64,000 nt of DNA from Acidimicrobiaceae bacterium. Its GTDB lineage: Bacteria; Actinomycetota; Acidimicrobiia; Acidimicrobiales; RAAP-2. Positions 41,539 through 50,143 of this stretch are shown piece by piece. The notes under the pieces were generated by a model. It was given only the letters and a program-made list of their open reading frames with translations. It had not been told where the DNA came from and ran no database searches. Within the stretch, counting starts at the first letter, position 1. Each line of letters opens with the position of its first letter. The position numbers and the translations under genes are program-made. The stretch spans positions 1 through 64,000 of the forward strand of contig DAHUZK010000078.1 of the NCBI GenBank assembly GCA_027306605.1. Direction: 5' to 3'.

Positions 41539-42816
41539 TCAGACGACGCCCCGCGCCACCAGATCGCTCAGCTCGTCCTCGCGCAGCCCCACCAGTCCGC
41601 ACCACACCTCGTGGTTGTGCTGGCCCAGCCGCGGCGCGCCGCGGGGGACGGCCGCGGGGTGGTTGGCCAACCGGGGGAAGGGGGCCTGCTGGCGGACGGC
41701 GCCGATGACCGGGTCGTCGACGGAGACGAGGTCGCCGCGGGCGGCCATGTGGGGGTCGGCGAAGATGTCGGCCGCGCTGTAGGCGGTGCCGACCGGCACG
41801 TCGTGCGCCACGCAACGCTCGGTGATCTCCTCTGCACTGAGCGCCGACGTCCAGTCGGCCACGATGCCGTTGATGGCGTCGCCGTTGGCGCCGCGGTCGG
41901 CCAGAGTGGCGAAGCGGGGGTCCTCGGTCAGCTCGGGACGACCCATGGCGGCGCACAGGCGGGCGAAGTTCGCGTCCGACCCGGCCACGATGCAGATGTA
42001 GGTCCCGTCGCCCGTCGGGTAGTTGTCGAGCGGCGCCGAGTGGGACAGGCGGTTGCCCTCGCGCCGGCGCACGATGCCGAGCTTGTCGTAGCCGGCCAAC
42101 GTCCACTCGAGGATGCGCAGGACCGATGCGTACAGCGGCGCGTCGATGATCTCGCCCTGGCCCGTGCCACGCCCGCCGGCGTCACGCCCGCCGGCATCAC
42201 GCCCGCCGGCGTCACGCCCGCCGGCGTCACGCCCGCCGGCATCACGACGGTATAGGGCGGAGACGGAGGCGAAGGCGGCGAAGACGCCGGTCAGGTAGTC
42301 CGAGACGGTCACCCCGGGTCGCACCGGGGGGCGGTCCGGCTCGCCGGTCAGGTTCAGCAGGCCGCCGAAGGCGATCCCGAGGCGGTCGAGGCCCGGCCTG
42401 GGCGCGTACGGACCCGATTGGCCGAACACGCTGATGCGGACGAACACGAGGTCCTCGGGGAGGTCGTCAGGGCCGAGTCCCCAGCGCTCCATCGTGCCGG
42501 GCCGGAAGTTCTCGCACAGCACGTCCGCCGTCGCCACGAGCCGTTTGAAGAGCTCCTTGCCCTCGGGCGTGCGCAGGTCGCAGGTGACGCCGCGCCGACC
42601 GCGCCCCTCGACGGCCCAGGGGAGGGAGTACCTCGCCCCGTCGTCGACCGGCACGAACGGGCCCATGGTGCGCATGAAGTCCCCCTCACCCGGGAGCTCG
42701 ACCTTGATCACGTCCGCGCCCAGCTCTCCGAGCAGGCCGGCGCAGAACGGCGCCGAGATGCGCGTGCCCACGTCGATGACCCGGATCCCGTCGAGGGGCC
42801 CGCCAGCGTCGCTCAT
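41539..42816 (-). CDS. CaiB/BaiF family III CoA-transferase
   Basis: A 425-aa family III CoA-transferase, which moves CoA between carboxylic acids. Motifs: GIRVIDVGTRISAPFCAGLLGELGADVIKVE, CENFRPGTMERWGL, the catalytic-Asp region GVTVSDYLTGVFAAFA, and the C-terminal HNHEVW. A fivefold RDAGG insertion (42170-42250) lies after the domain's first half and comes from a 15-bp tandem repeat; it is probably a surface loop. ATG 42816 overlaps the stop of the upstream crotonase by 4 bp (ATGA), so the two form an operon. Confidence 0.92.
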   Translation of the reverse strand: MSDAGGPLDGIRVIDVGTRISAPFCAGLLGELGADVIKVELPGEGDFMRTMGPFVPVDDGARYSLPWAVEGRGRRGVTCDLRTPEGKELFKRLVATADVLCENFRPGTMERWGLGPDDLPEDLVFVRISVFGQSGPYAPRPGLDRLGIAFGGLLNLTGEPDRPPVRPGVTVSDYLTGVFAAFASVSALYRRDAGGRDAGGRDAGGRDAGGRDAGGRGTGQGEIIDAPLYASVLRILEWTLAGYDKLGIVRRREGNRLSHSAPLDNYPTGDGTYICIVAGSDANFARLCAAMGRPELTEDPRFATLADRGANGDAINGIVADWTSALSAEEITERCVAHDVPVGTAYSAADIFADPHMAARGDLVSVDDPVIGAVRQQAPFPRLANHPAAVPRGAPRLGQHNHEVWCGLVGLREDELSDLVARGVV

Positions 42817-43664
42817 GGTTGCGGCCGTGGCCGGCCCGCGTCGCGCTCCGCGATGACTTCCTTCATCGACCCCTTGGCCTTGCGGGCCGCCAGCGCGTCG
42901 AGGGCGGTCGCCGTGTTGTGCACCCAGTGGTGCGCCATGAAGTGGTACTTGAGGGCGTCCCGCTTGCCCATCAGCGTGCCGGTGTGGTTCAGGGTGTCCT
43001 TGACCACCTGCGCGGTCACGGGCGGCACGAGGGCGATCCGGTCCGCCAGCTCCCGCGTCCGCCGCGTCAGCTCGGCGCGGGGGACGACCCGGTTGACCAG
43101 CCCGAGACGCCAGGCCTCCTGCGCGTCGATGGTGTCGCCGGTGAAGAGGAATTCCTTGGCCTTGCGGATCCCGATCTCCCACGGCTCGACCAACAGCTCG
43201 ACGCCGGCGCCGGTGAGGCGGAGCACCGGATTCGAGAAGACGGCGTCGTCCGCCGCCACGATGAGGTCGCACATGGCGGCGAGCATGAGGCCGGCGGCGA
43301 CGCAACTGCCCTGGACGGCGGCGATGGTCGGCTTGCGGAAGTCGTGGATCCGCATGCAGCGGTCGAAGTACATCGTCTTCTCGTGCTGGAACTTGCCTTC
43401 GGGTGTCTCCCGGAGCGCCACCCACGGATCAGCACCCTCACCGCCGACGATGGCCTTGAGGTCGTGTCCGGAGGAGAAATGCTTGCCGGCTCCCGCCAGG
43501 ATGACGACTCGGATGGCATCGTCGGCATCGGCCAGGTCCAGCGCGGCGTCGAGCTCGTCGATGAGCCGTGAGTCCTGCGCGTTCGCCATGTCGGGCCGGT
43601 TCATGGTGACGGTCGCCACGGCGCCGTCCGGCTCGTAGAGGATCGTCTCGAAGTCCCCTGCCAT
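42813..43664 (-). CDS. Enoyl-CoA hydratase/isomerase (crotonase family)
   Basis: A 283-aa crotonase-fold protein. Oxyanion-hole segments are FSSGHDL and GSCVAAGLMLAAMCDLIVAADDAVF. The region after (NPVLRLTGAGVELLVEPWEIG) differs from canonical hydratases and has an extended basic C-terminus, so substrate and reaction are uncertain. I preferred ATG 43664 (AGAGAGG 9 nt upstream) to GTG 43673. It is the first gene of an operon with the CaiB-type transferase, so it may act on the CoA ester made by that enzyme. Confidence 0.88.
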   Translation of the reverse strand: MAGDFETILYEPDGAVATVTMNRPDMANAQDSRLIDELDAALDLADADDAIRVVILAGAGKHFSSGHDLKAIVGGEGADPWVALRETPEGKFQHEKTMYFDRCMRIHDFRKPTIAAVQGSCVAAGLMLAAMCDLIVAADDAVFSNPVLRLTGAGVELLVEPWEIGIRKAKEFLFTGDTIDAQEAWRLGLVNRVVPRAELTRRTRELADRIALVPPVTAQVVKDTLNHTGTLMGKRDALKYHFMAHHWVHNTATALDALAARKAKGSMKEVIAERDAGRPRPQP

Positions 43665-43696
43665 GTCACCCACCTCTCTCGCGCGCTCTCACGCTC

Positions 43697-43754
43697 TCAG
43701 GCTCTCCCGTGCTCTTCGGGCCATCGCGCGCCCTTCAGGCTCTCCCGCGCTCTT
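43697..43754. repeat. 20-bp direct repeat, two copies
   Basis: TCAGGCTCTCCCGTGCTCTT at 43697-43716 recurs at 43735-43754 with one mismatch, in the gap between the dehydrogenase stop and the crotonase start. The surrounding bases contain more GCTCTC copies. Confidence 0.75.
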
Positions 43755-43761
43755 CCGCCGG

Positions 43762-44940
43762 TCATCCCCGCGGCAGCCCCAGGACGCGCTCGCCCACCAG
43801 GGTCCGCTGGATCTCGTTGGTGCCGGCGAAGATCGAGGACGCCTGGTAGTAGAGCCACGACCGCTGCCACGCGCCGTCGTCGGGATTGCCGGGTGCTCCC
43901 TCCCACAGCGGCGAGGCCGGTCCGAGGACGTCGAGAGCCGTCTGGTGCAGACGCTTGGACATCTCGCTCCAGTACAGCTTCAAGGCACTGCCCTCGGGTC
44001 CGGGTGCCTCGCCCTTGGACAGTCGGGTGAGCGAGCGCCAGTTATGCAGCTGGAACAGGCGCACCTCGGTGGCAGCCTGCGCCAGCTGCTGTCGCAGGCG
44101 CCAGTCGTCGAAGCTGCCGTTGGCGCCGGCCAGGCGCAGGAGTTCCTCGATGAGCTGCGAGTGGATGACCAGCTGGCGGGGATTGACGCCGCGCTCGTGG
44201 GCGAGCGTCGAGCCGGCGACCGTCCAGCCCTTGCCTTCGTCGCCCACCCGACGGTCGTCGGGGACGAAGACGTCGTCCAGCTCGACCTCGTTGAACTCCG
44301 CCTCCCCGGTCGACTGAACGAGCGGGTGGACGGCCACCCCCTCCGCGTGCATGTCGACGATCAACGCGGTGATGCCCATCTGGCGCTTGGGGGCGTCGGG
44401 GTCGCTCCTGGTGAGGCAGATCCCCCAGTCGGCGAACTGGGCGTAGGAGGTCCAGACCTTGCGCCCGGTCACCCGGTACCCGCCCTCGACCGGGACCGCC
44501 CTCGTGGTCAAGGAGGCGAGATCGCTGCCCGCATCGGGCTCGCTGAAGAGCTGGCACCACATCTCGTCGGCGCCCAGGATCCGCGGGAGGAAGCGCTCCT
44601 TCTGCGCCGTCGTGCCGTGGGCCAGCAAGGTGGGGCCGACCAGGTTGATGCCGATACGACCGACCAGCTCGGGTGCCCGCGCCCGCGCCAGCTCCTCGAT
44701 GACGACGTAGTTCTCGAGGGCACCGAGGCCTCGCCCCCCGTACTCCTCGGGCCAGGTGACGCCGACCCAGCGGTCGGCGGCCAGATCCGCCTGCCATCGG
44801 CGCCCGAAGGCCACCGCCTCCGCGAGGTCGTCGAAGCGCGGCGGGAGGCCGACGCCGTAGGGCCAGGGAAGGTGCTCCTCGAGCCAGGCCCGGAAGGACG
44901 CCCGCAGGGCGTCCTGCTCGGGCGTGGTGCGCAGATCCAT
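43762..44940 (-). CDS. Acyl-CoA dehydrogenase, alpha-type half of a split pair
   Basis: A 392-aa dehydrogenase with MWCQLFSEPDAGSDLASLTTRA, KVWTSYAQFADWGICLTRSD and the end IFAGTNEIQRTLVGERVLGLPRG. It has no QxHGGxGFTW motif; that motif is in the divergent gene at 45011. I chose ATG 44940 at the conserved start MDLRTTPEQDALRASFRAWL; ATG 44952 is an alternative. It shares operator site 6 with its partner. Confidence 0.9.
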   Translation of the reverse strand: MDLRTTPEQDALRASFRAWLEEHLPWPYGVGLPPRFDDLAEAVAFGRRWQADLAADRWVGVTWPEEYGGRGLGALENYVVIEELARARAPELVGRIGINLVGPTLLAHGTTAQKERFLPRILGADEMWCQLFSEPDAGSDLASLTTRAVPVEGGYRVTGRKVWTSYAQFADWGICLTRSDPDAPKRQMGITALIVDMHAEGVAVHPLVQSTGEAEFNEVELDDVFVPDDRRVGDEGKGWTVAGSTLAHERGVNPRQLVIHSQLIEELLRLAGANGSFDDWRLRQQLAQAATEVRLFQLHNWRSLTRLSKGEAPGPEGSALKLYWSEMSKRLHQTALDVLGPASPLWEGAPGNPDDGAWQRSWLYYQASSIFAGTNEIQRTLVGERVLGLPRG

Positions 44941-44971
44941 CCGGCGCAGCATGGCACAGGGGCCGTGAGGG

Positions 44972-44987
44972 GTGACACCGGCGTCAG
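44972..44987. promoter_or_regulatory. Candidate regulon operator, site 6 (GTGAC-N6-GTCAG)
   Basis: GTGAC accggc GTCAG in the 70-bp region between two divergent acyl-CoA dehydrogenase genes. It ends 9 bp upstream of the -10 TAGACT (44997-45002) of the plus-strand gene, a classical repressor position. Confidence 0.65.
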
Positions 44988-44996
44988 GGAGGACCG

Positions 44997-45002
44997 TAGA
45001 CT
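44997..45002 (+). promoter_or_regulatory. Leaderless -10 element TAGACT
   Basis: TAGACT ends 8 nt before GTG 45011, whose following codons read DFDLSADQEALRD, the conserved family start. Confidence 0.5.
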
Positions 45003-45010
45003 GCGCCGCC

Positions 45011-46177
45011 GTGGACTTCGACCTCTCCGCGGACCAAGAGGCCCTGCGTGACGCGGCCGCCACCCTGCTCGACCGGATGGCCGGACACGACGAGCTGCGC
45101 GCCCGCGTCGGGAGCGGTGCCGTCGTGGGCACCTTGCCCGGGGCGGGCGCCGCGACCGGCAAGGGTGCCGCGACCGCCGACGTCCCGACGGGCTACGACA
45201 CCTCGGCCTGGTCCGCCATGGCCGACCAGGGATGGCTCGCCATCGAGGTCCCCGAGGACGAGGGCGGGCTGGACCTGGGCGCGGTCGAGGTGGCCGTTCT
45301 GTGCGAAGAGATCGGCCGTCGCCTGGTGGCCGCGCCCTTCCTCTCGTCGATCGTGGCGCTGGGCGCGCTGAGCTCGCCGCCGGCGCGGGCGGACGGCGCG
45401 ACCAAGGAGTGGCGGGAGGCCCTCGCCGACGGGAGCATCGTCGGCTGTGTGGCCTTCGTCCCCGGTGGCGAGGTGCAGATGGCCGGCCAAGGTCCCGAGA
45501 ACGAGGTGCGGCTGAGCGGACGGACGGGGCCGACCCCCTACGCTCCGTCCGCCGGGGTTGCCGTCGTGGTGGCCACTGATGGCGTCTACGGCGTCGACCT
45601 GCGCAACGGGGGCAACCCCGAGCCCGTGGCGGCGATGGATCGCACGCGTGAGCTCGGGTTCTTGGACTTCGACGGGACGCCGGCGCGGCGTCTGGGCGGG
45701 CCCGAGGCGGTGTCGCTCGTGATCGATCGCGCCGCCACCTTCGTCTCGGCCGAGATGCTCGGGGCGGCCGACCGCGTTCTCGCCATGGCGGTGGAGTACG
45801 CCAAGGACCGGGTGCAATTCGGCAAGCCGATCGGCTCGTTCCAGGCCGTCAAGCACATGTTGGCCGATGCCCTCGTCGACGTGGAGGGAATGCGCTCGAC
45901 CGTGTACTACGCCGCCTGGTGCGCGGCGGCGGACGACGGCGAGCGACCGCTGGCCGCCAGCATGGCGAAAGCGTGGTGTTCCGATGCCTCACGTCGGGTC
46001 ATGGCGGCGGGCCTCCAGGTGCACGGCGGCATCGGGTTCACGTGGGAGCACGACATGCACCTCTATCTGAAGCGGTCGCAGCTCGACCAGGTCAGCTTCG
46101 GGGACGCCCCCTTCCACCGGGATCGCATCGCCACGTTGCTGCGCATGCGGCTCGAGGCCGGCCAGCCCCTCTCCTGA
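45011..46177 (+). CDS. Acyl-CoA dehydrogenase, beta-type half of a split pair
   Basis: A 388-aa dehydrogenase-fold protein. It has GLQVHGGIGFTWEHDMHLYLKRSQLDQVSFG near the C-terminus and no T-x-EIQR motif, the mirror image of its divergent partner at 43762-44940. An Ala/Gly/Thr-rich insertion (GAGAATGKGAATADVP) lies in the N-terminal domain near residue 40. GTG 45011 is supported by the -10 position. The pair is expected to form an alpha2beta2 enzyme. Confidence 0.9.
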   Translation: MDFDLSADQEALRDAAATLLDRMAGHDELRARVGSGAVVGTLPGAGAATGKGAATADVPTGYDTSAWSAMADQGWLAIEVPEDEGGLDLGAVEVAVLCEEIGRRLVAAPFLSSIVALGALSSPPARADGATKEWREALADGSIVGCVAFVPGGEVQMAGQGPENEVRLSGRTGPTPYAPSAGVAVVVATDGVYGVDLRNGGNPEPVAAMDRTRELGFLDFDGTPARRLGGPEAVSLVIDRAATFVSAEMLGAADRVLAMAVEYAKDRVQFGKPIGSFQAVKHMLADALVDVEGMRSTVYYAAWCAAADDGERPLAASMAKAWCSDASRRVMAAGLQVHGGIGFTWEHDMHLYLKRSQLDQVSFGDAPFHRDRIATLLRMRLEAGQPLS

Positions 46178-46188
46178 GCCGGAGCGGG

Positions 46189-46848
46189 TCAGGAGTGCCC
46201 GGTGTCGAGCGTCCGCGTCGGCATTCCGTCGATCTCGGTGACAATGACGGTCTCCACCTCGTGCCCGGCAGTCGCCCGCGACCCGTTCTGCAGCGTCTGA
46301 GCGGGCACGTCGATCCGCAGGCGGATGCCGACGAGATAGCCGGATCGCACCGAGGCGCGCTCGTGGACCGTTCCCTGCACGGTCGAGGGACGGGGCTCGC
46401 AGGCCGGTCCGGTCGTGTCGGGCACGCGAGACGAGTACTGGGCGAGGGACTCGGTCCGTGCGTAGCCGGCGCCGCTCGGGGTCCACGGCGTGCTGCCGCC
46501 CGCGAGCGAGGTGTAGGTGTCGAGGGCGCACGCGACCGCGGCCGGGGACAGGAGGTACGTCCGGCTGGGGCGCCTGAGCAGGGAGACGGTCATGTGCGAC
46601 GGCGGCGCGTACGCGACCCGACGCGCCGTGTTGAGCCCGGCGCCACCGGGCCCCGACGTCACCGACGCCACCAGATCCAGGGCGAAGGTGGTGGAACCGG
46701 TGGGCGAGCCGAAGGTCTTGGTCGAGGCGCTCTGCACGGTGAGCGTCGCGCCGCTCGGCGCGGCCGAGGCACCCAGGACGGCGAACGCGAGCGCCAGGAG
46801 GCCGAGCACGGCGAGCAGCACGAGTGGGACGACGTTCCGGCGGGGCAT
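46189..46848 (-). CDS. Exported or membrane-anchored hypothetical protein
   Basis: A 219-aa protein with one N-terminal hydrophobic segment (NVVPLVLLAVLGLLALAFAVLG), so it is either secreted or anchored. The rest is strand-rich and Ser/Thr-rich with scattered Cys. I recognise no family. It is convergent with the beta-type dehydrogenase and lies 10 bp downstream of the acyl-CoA ligase on the same strand, so it may be on the ligase transcript. Confidence 0.6.
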   Translation of the reverse strand: MPRRNVVPLVLLAVLGLLALAFAVLGASAAPSGATLTVQSASTKTFGSPTGSTTFALDLVASVTSGPGGAGLNTARRVAYAPPSHMTVSLLRRPSRTYLLSPAAVACALDTYTSLAGGSTPWTPSGAGYARTESLAQYSSRVPDTTGPACEPRPSTVQGTVHERASVRSGYLVGIRLRIDVPAQTLQNGSRATAGHEVETVIVTEIDGMPTRTLDTGHS

Positions 46849-46858
46849 CCGGCAGACG

Positions 46859-48376
46859 CTAGTGCGAGGCGGCGGCGCGTCGGCGCAACTCGGAGCGGTC
46901 CGCCTTGCCGGAGCCGAGGAGCGGCAGTCGTTCGAGCCGGATCACCTTCTCGGGCGTCTTGAAGACGGCAACACCCCGGCTGGTGAACCAGCGCCGGCAC
47001 TCCTCGAGGTCGAAGGGTGCGGCGGACTCGACGAACGCAGCCACGCGCTCGCCCATCAGCGCGTCGGGATAGCCGACGGCGACCGCGTGGTGCACGTCGG
47101 GATGGGCCTCGAGCGCGGCCTCGACCTCGGATGCGGAGATGTTCTCGCCGCCCCGGATGATCACGTCCTTCAGCCGTCCGACGATGCGGACCCAGCCGTC
47201 GCCATCGACCGTCGCCAGGTCACCGGTGCGGAACCAGCCACCGCGGGCGATCACGGACGCCGTCTGCGCAGCGTCCGCGTAGCCGGCGAACATCTCGGGG
47301 CCTCGTACCCAGAGCTCGCCCGCGGTGCCCGCAGGCCTGGGCGCACCGGTCTCGGGATCGGACACGCGCAGCTCGACCTCGCCCACGGCGCGCCCGTCGG
47401 TGTCGCGGGCCCTGTCGAAGGGATCGTCGTCGGTGCTGGTCGTCACGGTGGGTGCTTCGGTCGATCCGTAGGTGCGCTTCACCCGGCAGTCGAACACCTT
47501 CGCCGTTTCCTCGACGAAGGCGGGAGTGACGGAGGCGCCGCCGCTCGAGACGAGCCGGACCGACGTGACGTCGGCGGGCGCGCCCTGCGCCATGGCCCGC
47601 GCCATGGAGATGAAGAAGGTCGGCGGACCGGCCAGGAAGGAGATGCGCTCCTGGCCGACGGCGGCGAGAGCCTGCTCCGGATCGAAGCGGCGTACCAGGA
47701 CCGAGCGCATGCCGGCCGCGCCCGGCACGAGGACGCCGTTGAGCAGACCCGAGATGTGCGCCATGGGTGCGGGCATGAGGACGGCGTCACCGGGACCGAG
47801 GCCGTGCACCCGGGCCATCAGGGTGGCCTTCCAGCTCAACCCGCGGTGCGTGTGCAACACCGCCTTGGGGACACCGGTCGAGCCCGAGGTGAACAGGACG
47901 AGCGCCACGTCGGAAGGCCGTGCCGGCGATGCCCCCGGCCCCACGGGGGGGCCGCCGACCGCTTCGAGCAGCGCGGCTGGGTCCGAGATGGTCTCGGGGG
48001 CCAGCTCGAGGACGAGTGCCGGATCGATCTGGTCCCGGGCGCCCGCCACCTCGACCGGGCCGAACGAGTGCAGGACGGGCGCCGCCACCGCTCCGATACG
48101 CCAGCAGGCCCGCGCCAGGACGGCCGAGGCGAGGCTGTTCGGGACCTGCCAGGACACCGACTCGCCGCGCGACACGCCGCGGGCGCGCAGTCCGCCGGCG
48201 ACCGCAGCCACCAGCGCCTCGGCCTCGCCGGGCGAGAGCCGCGTGTCGCCGTCGACGATCTCACCGCCGTGGGCCGAGATCAGGCTGTCGAGGACCGGCA
48301 CGTCCCACGGCCCGCCCGGGCGCCGGTAGGTGCGGGCGAGCCGCGGCACCCAGGTGGGCCGGAGGCGGGTCGTCAC
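46859..48376 (-). CDS. AMP-forming acyl-CoA synthetase
   Basis: A 505-aa adenylate-forming ligase. The phosphate loop is LFTSGSTGVPKAVLHTH, A5 is TYGSTEAP, the A7-A8 region is GDLATVDGDGWVRIVGRLKDVIIRGGENISASEVE, and the C-terminal Lys lies in LLGSGKADRSEL. All core motifs are present. GTG 48376 is supported by a minus-strand -10 TATGGT (48390-48385) ending 8 nt upstream. It is divergent from a dehydrogenase across operator site 7. The substrate is unknown. Confidence 0.9.
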   Translation of the reverse strand: MTTRLRPTWVPRLARTYRRPGGPWDVPVLDSLISAHGGEIVDGDTRLSPGEAEALVAAVAGGLRARGVSRGESVSWQVPNSLASAVLARACWRIGAVAAPVLHSFGPVEVAGARDQIDPALVLELAPETISDPAALLEAVGGPPVGPGASPARPSDVALVLFTSGSTGVPKAVLHTHRGLSWKATLMARVHGLGPGDAVLMPAPMAHISGLLNGVLVPGAAGMRSVLVRRFDPEQALAAVGQERISFLAGPPTFFISMARAMAQGAPADVTSVRLVSSGGASVTPAFVEETAKVFDCRVKRTYGSTEAPTVTTSTDDDPFDRARDTDGRAVGEVELRVSDPETGAPRPAGTAGELWVRGPEMFAGYADAAQTASVIARGGWFRTGDLATVDGDGWVRIVGRLKDVIIRGGENISASEVEAALEAHPDVHHAVAVGYPDALMGERVAAFVESAAPFDLEECRRWFTSRGVAVFKTPEKVIRLERLPLLGSGKADRSELRRRAAASH

Positions 48377-48384
48377 GGCAGGGC

Positions 48385-48390
48385 ACCATA
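48385..48390 (-). promoter_or_regulatory. Leaderless -10 element TATGGT (minus strand)
   Basis: TATGGT on the minus strand ends 8 nt before GTG 48376; operator site 7 lies 17 bp further upstream, over the expected -35. Confidence 0.45.
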
Positions 48391-48406
48391 CCCGGCGACG
48401 GGTAAC

Positions 48407-48422
48407 GTGACGCCGATGTCAG
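48407..48422. promoter_or_regulatory. Candidate regulon operator, site 7 (GTGAC-N6-GTCAG)
   Basis: GTGAC gccgat GTCAG between the divergent ligase and dehydrogenase genes, 40 bp from the dehydrogenase start. Confidence 0.6.
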
Positions 48423-48461
48423 AGACGCTGGTGCGGCGGTGGTCCCCGCGCTGACGAGACG

Positions 48462-49604
48462 GTGGATCTCGCGCTGAGGGAGGAGGACGAGGCGTTCGCC
48501 TCGTCCTTCCGCGCCTGGCTGGCCGACCACGTCCGACGGCCTCCCGCCTTCGTCGACCTGGAGGAGGAGGTGGCCTGGGGGCGCGCGTGGCAGGCGACGC
48601 TGGCCGCCGACCGCTGGGTCGGCGTGCACTGGCCCAGCGACTACGGCGGGCGGAGCGCCACACCGGTCCAGGTCGCCCTCTACCAGAGCGAGTACGCCCG
48701 TTCGCAGGCCCCCCAACCCGTCAACCGGGTCGGTATCAACCTGGTCGGACCCACCCTGCTCGCCCACGGGACCGAGGAGCAGCGCCTGCGCTACATGCCG
48801 GCCATCCTCTCGGCGGAGGAGATCTGGTGCCAGCTCTTCAGCGAACCAGACGCCGGGAGCGACCTGGCCTCGCTCACCACGCGCGCCACTCCGGTCGACG
48901 GGGGCTACGTGGTGACGGGGCGCAAGGTGTGGACGTCGTACGCGCAGTTCGCCCGGTGGGGCCTGTGCCTGGCTCGGACGGATCCGGAGGCGGTCAGGCC
49001 ACAGCAGGGCATCACGGCGATGATCGTCGACATGGCGGATCCCGGCGTCGACGTGCGCCCGCTGGTGCAGATGACCGGTGACGCCGAGTTCAACGAGGTC
49101 TTCCTGACCGACGTCTTCGTACCGGCGGAGCACGTCGTCGGTGTCGAAGGCCGGGGATGGGCCGTGGCCGGCTCGACACTGGCCCACGAGCGGGGGACGA
49201 ACTTCCCGTTCAAGGAGCAAGTCGTGCACGAGATGTATCTCGCCCGCCTCTTCGACGACGCGCGCGCGAACGGCATGCTCGACGACCCGCTCGTGGCCGA
49301 CGCCTTGGCGCAGGCCTACGTCGACCTCAACGTGCTGCGCCTGCACAACCTGCGCACGTTGACCCGCCTGGGCCGCGGCGAGGAGCCCGGGCCCGAGTCG
49401 AGCTGGATCAAGCTGACCTGGACCGCGATGACCCAGGGCCTGTCCGAGGCCGCACTGTTGGTGACCGGCCGCGGCCCGGCCTCGGCGGAGGCGGGGCCGT
49501 GGGCCCGCCAGTGGCTGTGGAGCAAGGCCGCCAGCATCGCCGGGGGCACGTCACAGGTTCAGCGCGACATCATCGCCGGACGGATCCTGGGTTTGCCCCG
49601 CTGA
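48462..49604 (+). CDS. Acyl-CoA dehydrogenase, alpha-type
   Basis: A 380-aa dehydrogenase with IWCQLFSEPDAGSDLASLTTRA, KVWTSYAQFARWGLCLARTD and the end IAGGTSQVQRDIIAGRILGLPR. Of alpha type, without QxHGGxGFTW. It is close in sequence to the dehydrogenase at 43762-44940 (for example VNRVGINLVGPTLLAHGT shared in both with few changes), so a duplication within the locus is likely. GTG 48462 is the chosen start. Its 3' end overlaps the DMT permease remnant by 35 bp on the other strand. Confidence 0.9.
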   Translation: MDLALREEDEAFASSFRAWLADHVRRPPAFVDLEEEVAWGRAWQATLAADRWVGVHWPSDYGGRSATPVQVALYQSEYARSQAPQPVNRVGINLVGPTLLAHGTEEQRLRYMPAILSAEEIWCQLFSEPDAGSDLASLTTRATPVDGGYVVTGRKVWTSYAQFARWGLCLARTDPEAVRPQQGITAMIVDMADPGVDVRPLVQMTGDAEFNEVFLTDVFVPAEHVVGVEGRGWAVAGSTLAHERGTNFPFKEQVVHEMYLARLFDDARANGMLDDPLVADALAQAYVDLNVLRLHNLRTLTRLGRGEEPGPESSWIKLTWTAMTQGLSEAALLVTGRGPASAEAGPWARQWLWSKAASIAGGTSQVQRDIIAGRILGLPR

Positions 49605-50085
49605 TCCGTCGGCCCCGCCGTCGTACCTCGCACCGACACGAGGACGAACCGGACCCCGCCAGCAGCGCGATCCCGACGATGGCCGCGAGGAGTCCGACGA
49701 CGGTCCATCCGGTGTGTGACGCGCCGGCCCCCGACATGGCCTCCCCGGAGACCACGATGCCGAGCAGGGTCAGCGTGGTGCCGGCAGCCTCACGGCGCCC
49801 CACGTGCTGGCCGGTCAGCGCGACGCCGAGGGGGAGCGCGATGACCAAGCTGAACGCGGTGAGCGACTGCACCACGACCAACGAGGCGCGGTCGAGCGCC
49901 ATGGCCTGGACGACCCAACCCGACGACCGGAAGGCTGCACCGGCCAACCAGACGGGTCTGTGCAAGATCTGCAACAGAAAGCGCGGGTCGTCCTCGGCCG
50001 CCGCGGTGCTGAGCGTCCCTCGCTGCTGCAGCACGGTTCCGGCCGCGAAGAGGAGCGCGGCGAGGACGGCCAGGGCCTCACCCAT
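49570..50085 (-). pseudogene. Truncated DMT (EamA/NIPA-like) permease
   Basis: The first 145 residues are a clear multi-helix DMT-type permease (EALAVLAALLFAAGTVLQQRG, ASLVVVQSLTAFSLVIALPLGVALTG, GWTVVGLLAAIVGIALLAG). Such permeases are normally about 280-300 aa with ten helices. Here the frame then becomes an unrelated basic tail (CRCEVRRRGRRISG) that runs antisense into the 3' end of the dehydrogenase gene. Only four or five helices remain, so transport function is very unlikely. Confidence 0.65.
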
Positions 50086-50131
50086 GCCCGTTCACACTCA
50101 TGAGATGGCACGGGCGGACGGCGATCGCAGC

Positions 50132-50137
50132 GTAACC
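50132..50137 (+). promoter_or_regulatory. Leaderless -10 element TAACCT
   Basis: TAACCT ends 6 nt before the in-frame GTG at 50144 of the hydrolase gene. Confidence 0.45.
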
Positions 50138-50143
50138 TTGTGC

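Noticed and set aside
49570-50085. DMT permease as an intact gene
   Set aside because: It lacks half of the expected helices and ends in an antisense, basic, non-membrane tail.
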